Positions 61,080 through 64,000 of a stretch of DNA of 64,000 nucleotides are shown one piece after another (position 1 is the first letter of the stretch; every line of letters starts with the position of its first letter). Both the position numbers and the translations under genes were made by a program. The notes under the pieces were generated by a model that ran no database searches, was not told where the DNA came from, and saw nothing but the letters and a program-made list of their open reading frames with translations. Source of the stretch: Apteryx mantelli (taxonomy: Eukaryota > Chordata > Aves > Apterygiformes > Apterygidae); contig NC_089978.1 of the NCBI RefSeq assembly GCF_036417845.1, forward strand, positions 86,236,007 to 86,300,006, written 5' to 3'.

Positions 61080-61278
61080 CTTCTGAAAATACAATTGTTT
61101 CTGAAGTGATACATTAAACACTTTGGAATTTTGTGTCTATATCTCTGTTGTCTATCTTGTTAAAATAGATTACGGGCTCTTTAAGGTAAGAGCTCTGTCA
61201 CATCTGCAAGCAATAAGGCTTCAATCCTGATGAGAGACTTGGGGGTTAAAAAAATACAATGATAATAATAATTTTTGC
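61080..61278 (+). mobile_element. Ancient L2/MIR-like retroposon tail
   Basis: The order of motifs fits the 3' part of amniote L2/MIR-like elements: AACACTTTGGAATTTTGTG, then TAGATTACGGGCTCTTTAAG, GAGCTCTGTCACATCTGCA, CAATAAGGCTTCAATCCTGA and the terminal AATACAATGATAATAATAAT. Each block is diverged. The element is non-coding and much older than the solo LTR. Confidence 0.55.
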
Positions 61279-64000
61279 CCTGTTTCATAAGAAAGAGAGG
61301 CTTTTGTCCTTGCACCATTTTTTCCCCATTTCTTTCTCTGTCTCTCAGTGAGCTTCTTTCTGATAACTTTGGGGAAATTTTCAATCAAGTGCAACAAAGA
61401 AATGTCAGAAATGTTAAGTTCCTCCAAACTTTGCAGAAACTGGATAGAAATAAGTAGGTAAACAGCTCTCTACCTATTCCAAAAGGCCCCAGCGAGCCAG
61501 CCACATGCATGGGCTAGCAGAGCGGCCCCTGCAGACCATCTGAGCCATCCTCAGGGAGCGGAAGCTGGTCCTGGACCCCAGCCAGGGGCATTAAACTTTC
61601 ATCTCCTCATGCCTCCCTGCACCCACACGGGCAAGGGGACCTGCGCTGAGACAACAAAACAACATACATATCAGTTTAGATAATCAGGTACTGGGTTAAT
61701 AAGCCTTATTAGCTTAAAAGGAGCTGTTTTCAGGTCATCCTCTAAATAGGCCTAACTCTGTACAAGGGAGTTAATTCTTTTCCAACCATCAGATTCTAAC
61801 ATGAGAATCATTCCAGTCTGACATGGATGGATCTCAGTTTTCCAAACTTAAAATGGGTGGAATAAGGGCAGCTTTAGAATAGCAGAATCCAAATGGATTG
61901 CATTTCTAAGATACTCAGTATAGATCCCATATTCAATGATGATTACATGAGAAGCAGGTCAAGCCAACCATGTTTTAGTCTGCAGCACATTTATACCATA
62001 TTCAGATTCAAATGAGGGTTGGGATTTTAGATCTAGAAGTTGTTTTTTCACTGTTTCAATGACATTTTTATTACAGTTAAGCCAGAATGAGAATCTAGTC
62101 TCCTTTGCTGTGGGAAGCAATATGGAGTCAAAATACATGGTTTAGAGGTGGGAATTGAAATCAAAGGGGAATTCAGAAGAATGTGGAGTTATGATATTGC
62201 CCATCTCCAGATCACTAAAGAAAACAGCATGAAAAGAGGAGCAGCATATATCTTTCACACTGGAGTCTCCTACAAATAAATGACAAAAAAAGAAAAAAAA
62301 TATGGTACTAAAGATGGTCAGACTGTGTGAAAACAAGGGTGTTCCATGTCTGAGGTCTCCCATACTAAGGGATTTCCCTCTGAGTAATAAGACTAGCATA
62401 GATATTTTTTAAAAATCTCACTTGTAAAGAGATTTTTGTTTAGTAGAAGAAATTAAAGCTATGAAGAAAATAGTGCAATGTAAACATTTCTGGAATATGC
62501 TCTGGAATTGGATTTTTTTAATGAACAAACTCATTATTGAATAGTTATTTGTTCAGGTAACTAAAGTGATAACATCATTGTAGGTGTTTCGGTTCTGTAT
62601 TATTGAGTAGATAAGAAGAAATATTAGATCATTCTCCAAAGTTGGACTTTCATTTTCCAATTCACCATAGTGCACAAATCTTTAATTGTAGGTCATCAGT
62701 GGCAAATCATCTGTGGTAACTTAGTTTTAAGGTAATTAAGCTGTTAATGCCATTGTAACATAAATTTTCCCTACCATTTTCATCTTAGCCGAAAGCAGAG
62801 GGCCAAATGTTGCCTTTGGGCACATTAATGTAAGTTACAAAGATAGATGAGTGAACTTCATTTGGTATTTGAAGTCATAAATTCTTATTCAAATCCAAAA
62901 GAGCTATATATGATCTGACCCAAAGTTATCTAAAATACAGCTCAGCTCAGGTCATAATATGTGAAACCCATATCTTTCTTCAGCAGTTTTCCTCTCACAC
63001 ATTACTTACATAGTACTTTTCATCCATCTGGGATAAAAGTACTATATCCAGTTGGTTAAACTGGGGCATATACTAATAAATTCACTTGCCTACAGTAACA
63101 TAGTGAAACACAGAACAGATGTCCCAAATCTCACTTCCGCATTGCAGCAATCTTCTCCTGAGCCTAAACCAGATACAATCCTATATCTATCCTGCAGACT
63201 GCAATATACATCAGAGATACTAAAGCTACCTTTAAATGAGCTATCTCAGGAACTGTATAGCCATGGCAATAAGAAGCAGGACCTACAGCTATATTGGGAA
63301 TGATTTCTTGGGAATGGTTTCACAGATGGCATGGACAGAAAGGTGTAATTTCCTCCACGGTAGGATGGACTTACAAAGCAGGGCAGCTAAGAAGAGATGG
63401 GGACTACCTGAGAAAGATGGAAAGAAAGCATACTAGATACCCAGTTGCTGACGCAGCAGAGAACTTCAAACTCTTTTTGGAGGAAAGTATAGGTAAAAGC
63501 CCCTAGGTACACGTAATTAAAAATGAAAAAAAAAATAAAATAAATCCTCAGACTGAGTTGGTCAAAGTCTCAAATGAGGAGTGAGAAAACAGAAATCCCA
63601 GTAAGATTATTTTGCCAGAAGCAATACTTATGTGTCAAACCACAAATGCTTCTTACTTTAAAAACCTCTTCAGGTCTCTCACTTATTCAGTGACAGTGAG
63701 AGCTAAGATACCTGAAGTGCATGGCATGAGATAAAGAAGGAAACAGCTTGCATATTAGGCAGTGTTACAATGCAATCTTTTGGGAAGTAAATACCCTATG
63801 ACTCAAATATCTGAACACTCTGGGGGAAAGAGCCTAAAGTAAAAGAATATCTTCTCTAATCCTGGGATCAAAAGGTAGCCTGGGAGAATAAATAGGGTGT
63901 CCTGCTTTGTTATGTTATGAGTCAGAAGATGAAGAAGAGCACGGCAAGTCTGAGGGGCAGGAAACAAAGGAATTACAGAAATCTCAGTGCTAGTTAGATA
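61279..64000. other. Unassigned sequence to the window end
   Basis: A small GC-rich, CpG-bearing patch at 61475-61655 stands out. Otherwise AT-rich with poly-A runs near 62283 and 63525. No gene is recognised. Confidence 0.4.

Noticed and set aside
1..64000. CRISPR arrays, operons, tRNA or rRNA genes
   Set aside because: No spaced direct repeats, no cloverleaf or rRNA-like sequence and no prokaryotic gene organisation were seen; the window is vertebrate nuclear DNA.

Overview
The window looks like avian nuclear DNA, with a crocodilian or turtle source less likely. The identifiable repeats are CR1 LINE fragments of several ages, one ancient L2/MIR-like relic and one solo LTR. There are no mammalian SINEs. 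Most of the 64 kb is AT-rich and gene-poor, with one compact GC- and CpG-rich island at about 7.1-11.9 kb. There is no operon structure and no bacterial feature. I see no CRISPR array, rRNA or tRNA gene.

The one gene I can support well is at 9307-10623 (+). It encodes a 438-residue TOPORS-like RING E3 ligase with an intact C3HC4 RING and the second conserved TOPORS block, but without the long C-terminal region of full-length TOPORS. It has a strong Kozak start, a CpG-rich upstream region, a possible 5' UTR intron and a polyadenylation signal at 11085. About 480-bp diverged direct repeats lie just upstream. Two CR1 3' ends in the same (minus) orientation bracket the island, at 6.46-7.08 kb and 12.09-12.50 kb.

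Layout: 1-6.45 kb AT-rich, no gene; 6.46-7.08 kb CR1 (3' end joined to an endonuclease fragment); 7.1-11.9 kb the TOPORS-like island; 12.09-12.50 kb CR1; 13.15-13.50 kb ancient CR1 on plus; 18.79-19.60 kb a solo LTR on minus with a 5-bp target duplication; 24.95-25.09 kb a CR1 reverse-transcriptase fragment; 27.57-28.69 kb an ancient CR1 split by about 490 bp; 31.33-31.80 kb another CR1 subfamily; about 33.1-33.8 kb a possible second LTR; 36.15-36.24 kb (-) a short, strongly coding-like segment with a splice acceptor; 57.68-57.84 kb (+) a weaker 3'-exon candidate; 61.08-61.28 kb an L2/MIR-like tail. The rest is unassigned intergenic or intronic sequence.

Family assignments come from recognising protein motifs and repeat consensus patterns by eye. 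No database search was run. The most unusual items are the short TOPORS paralogue with its repeat-built upstream region, and the isolated coding-like segment at 36.2 kb, which may be an exon of an unidentified gene on the minus strand.
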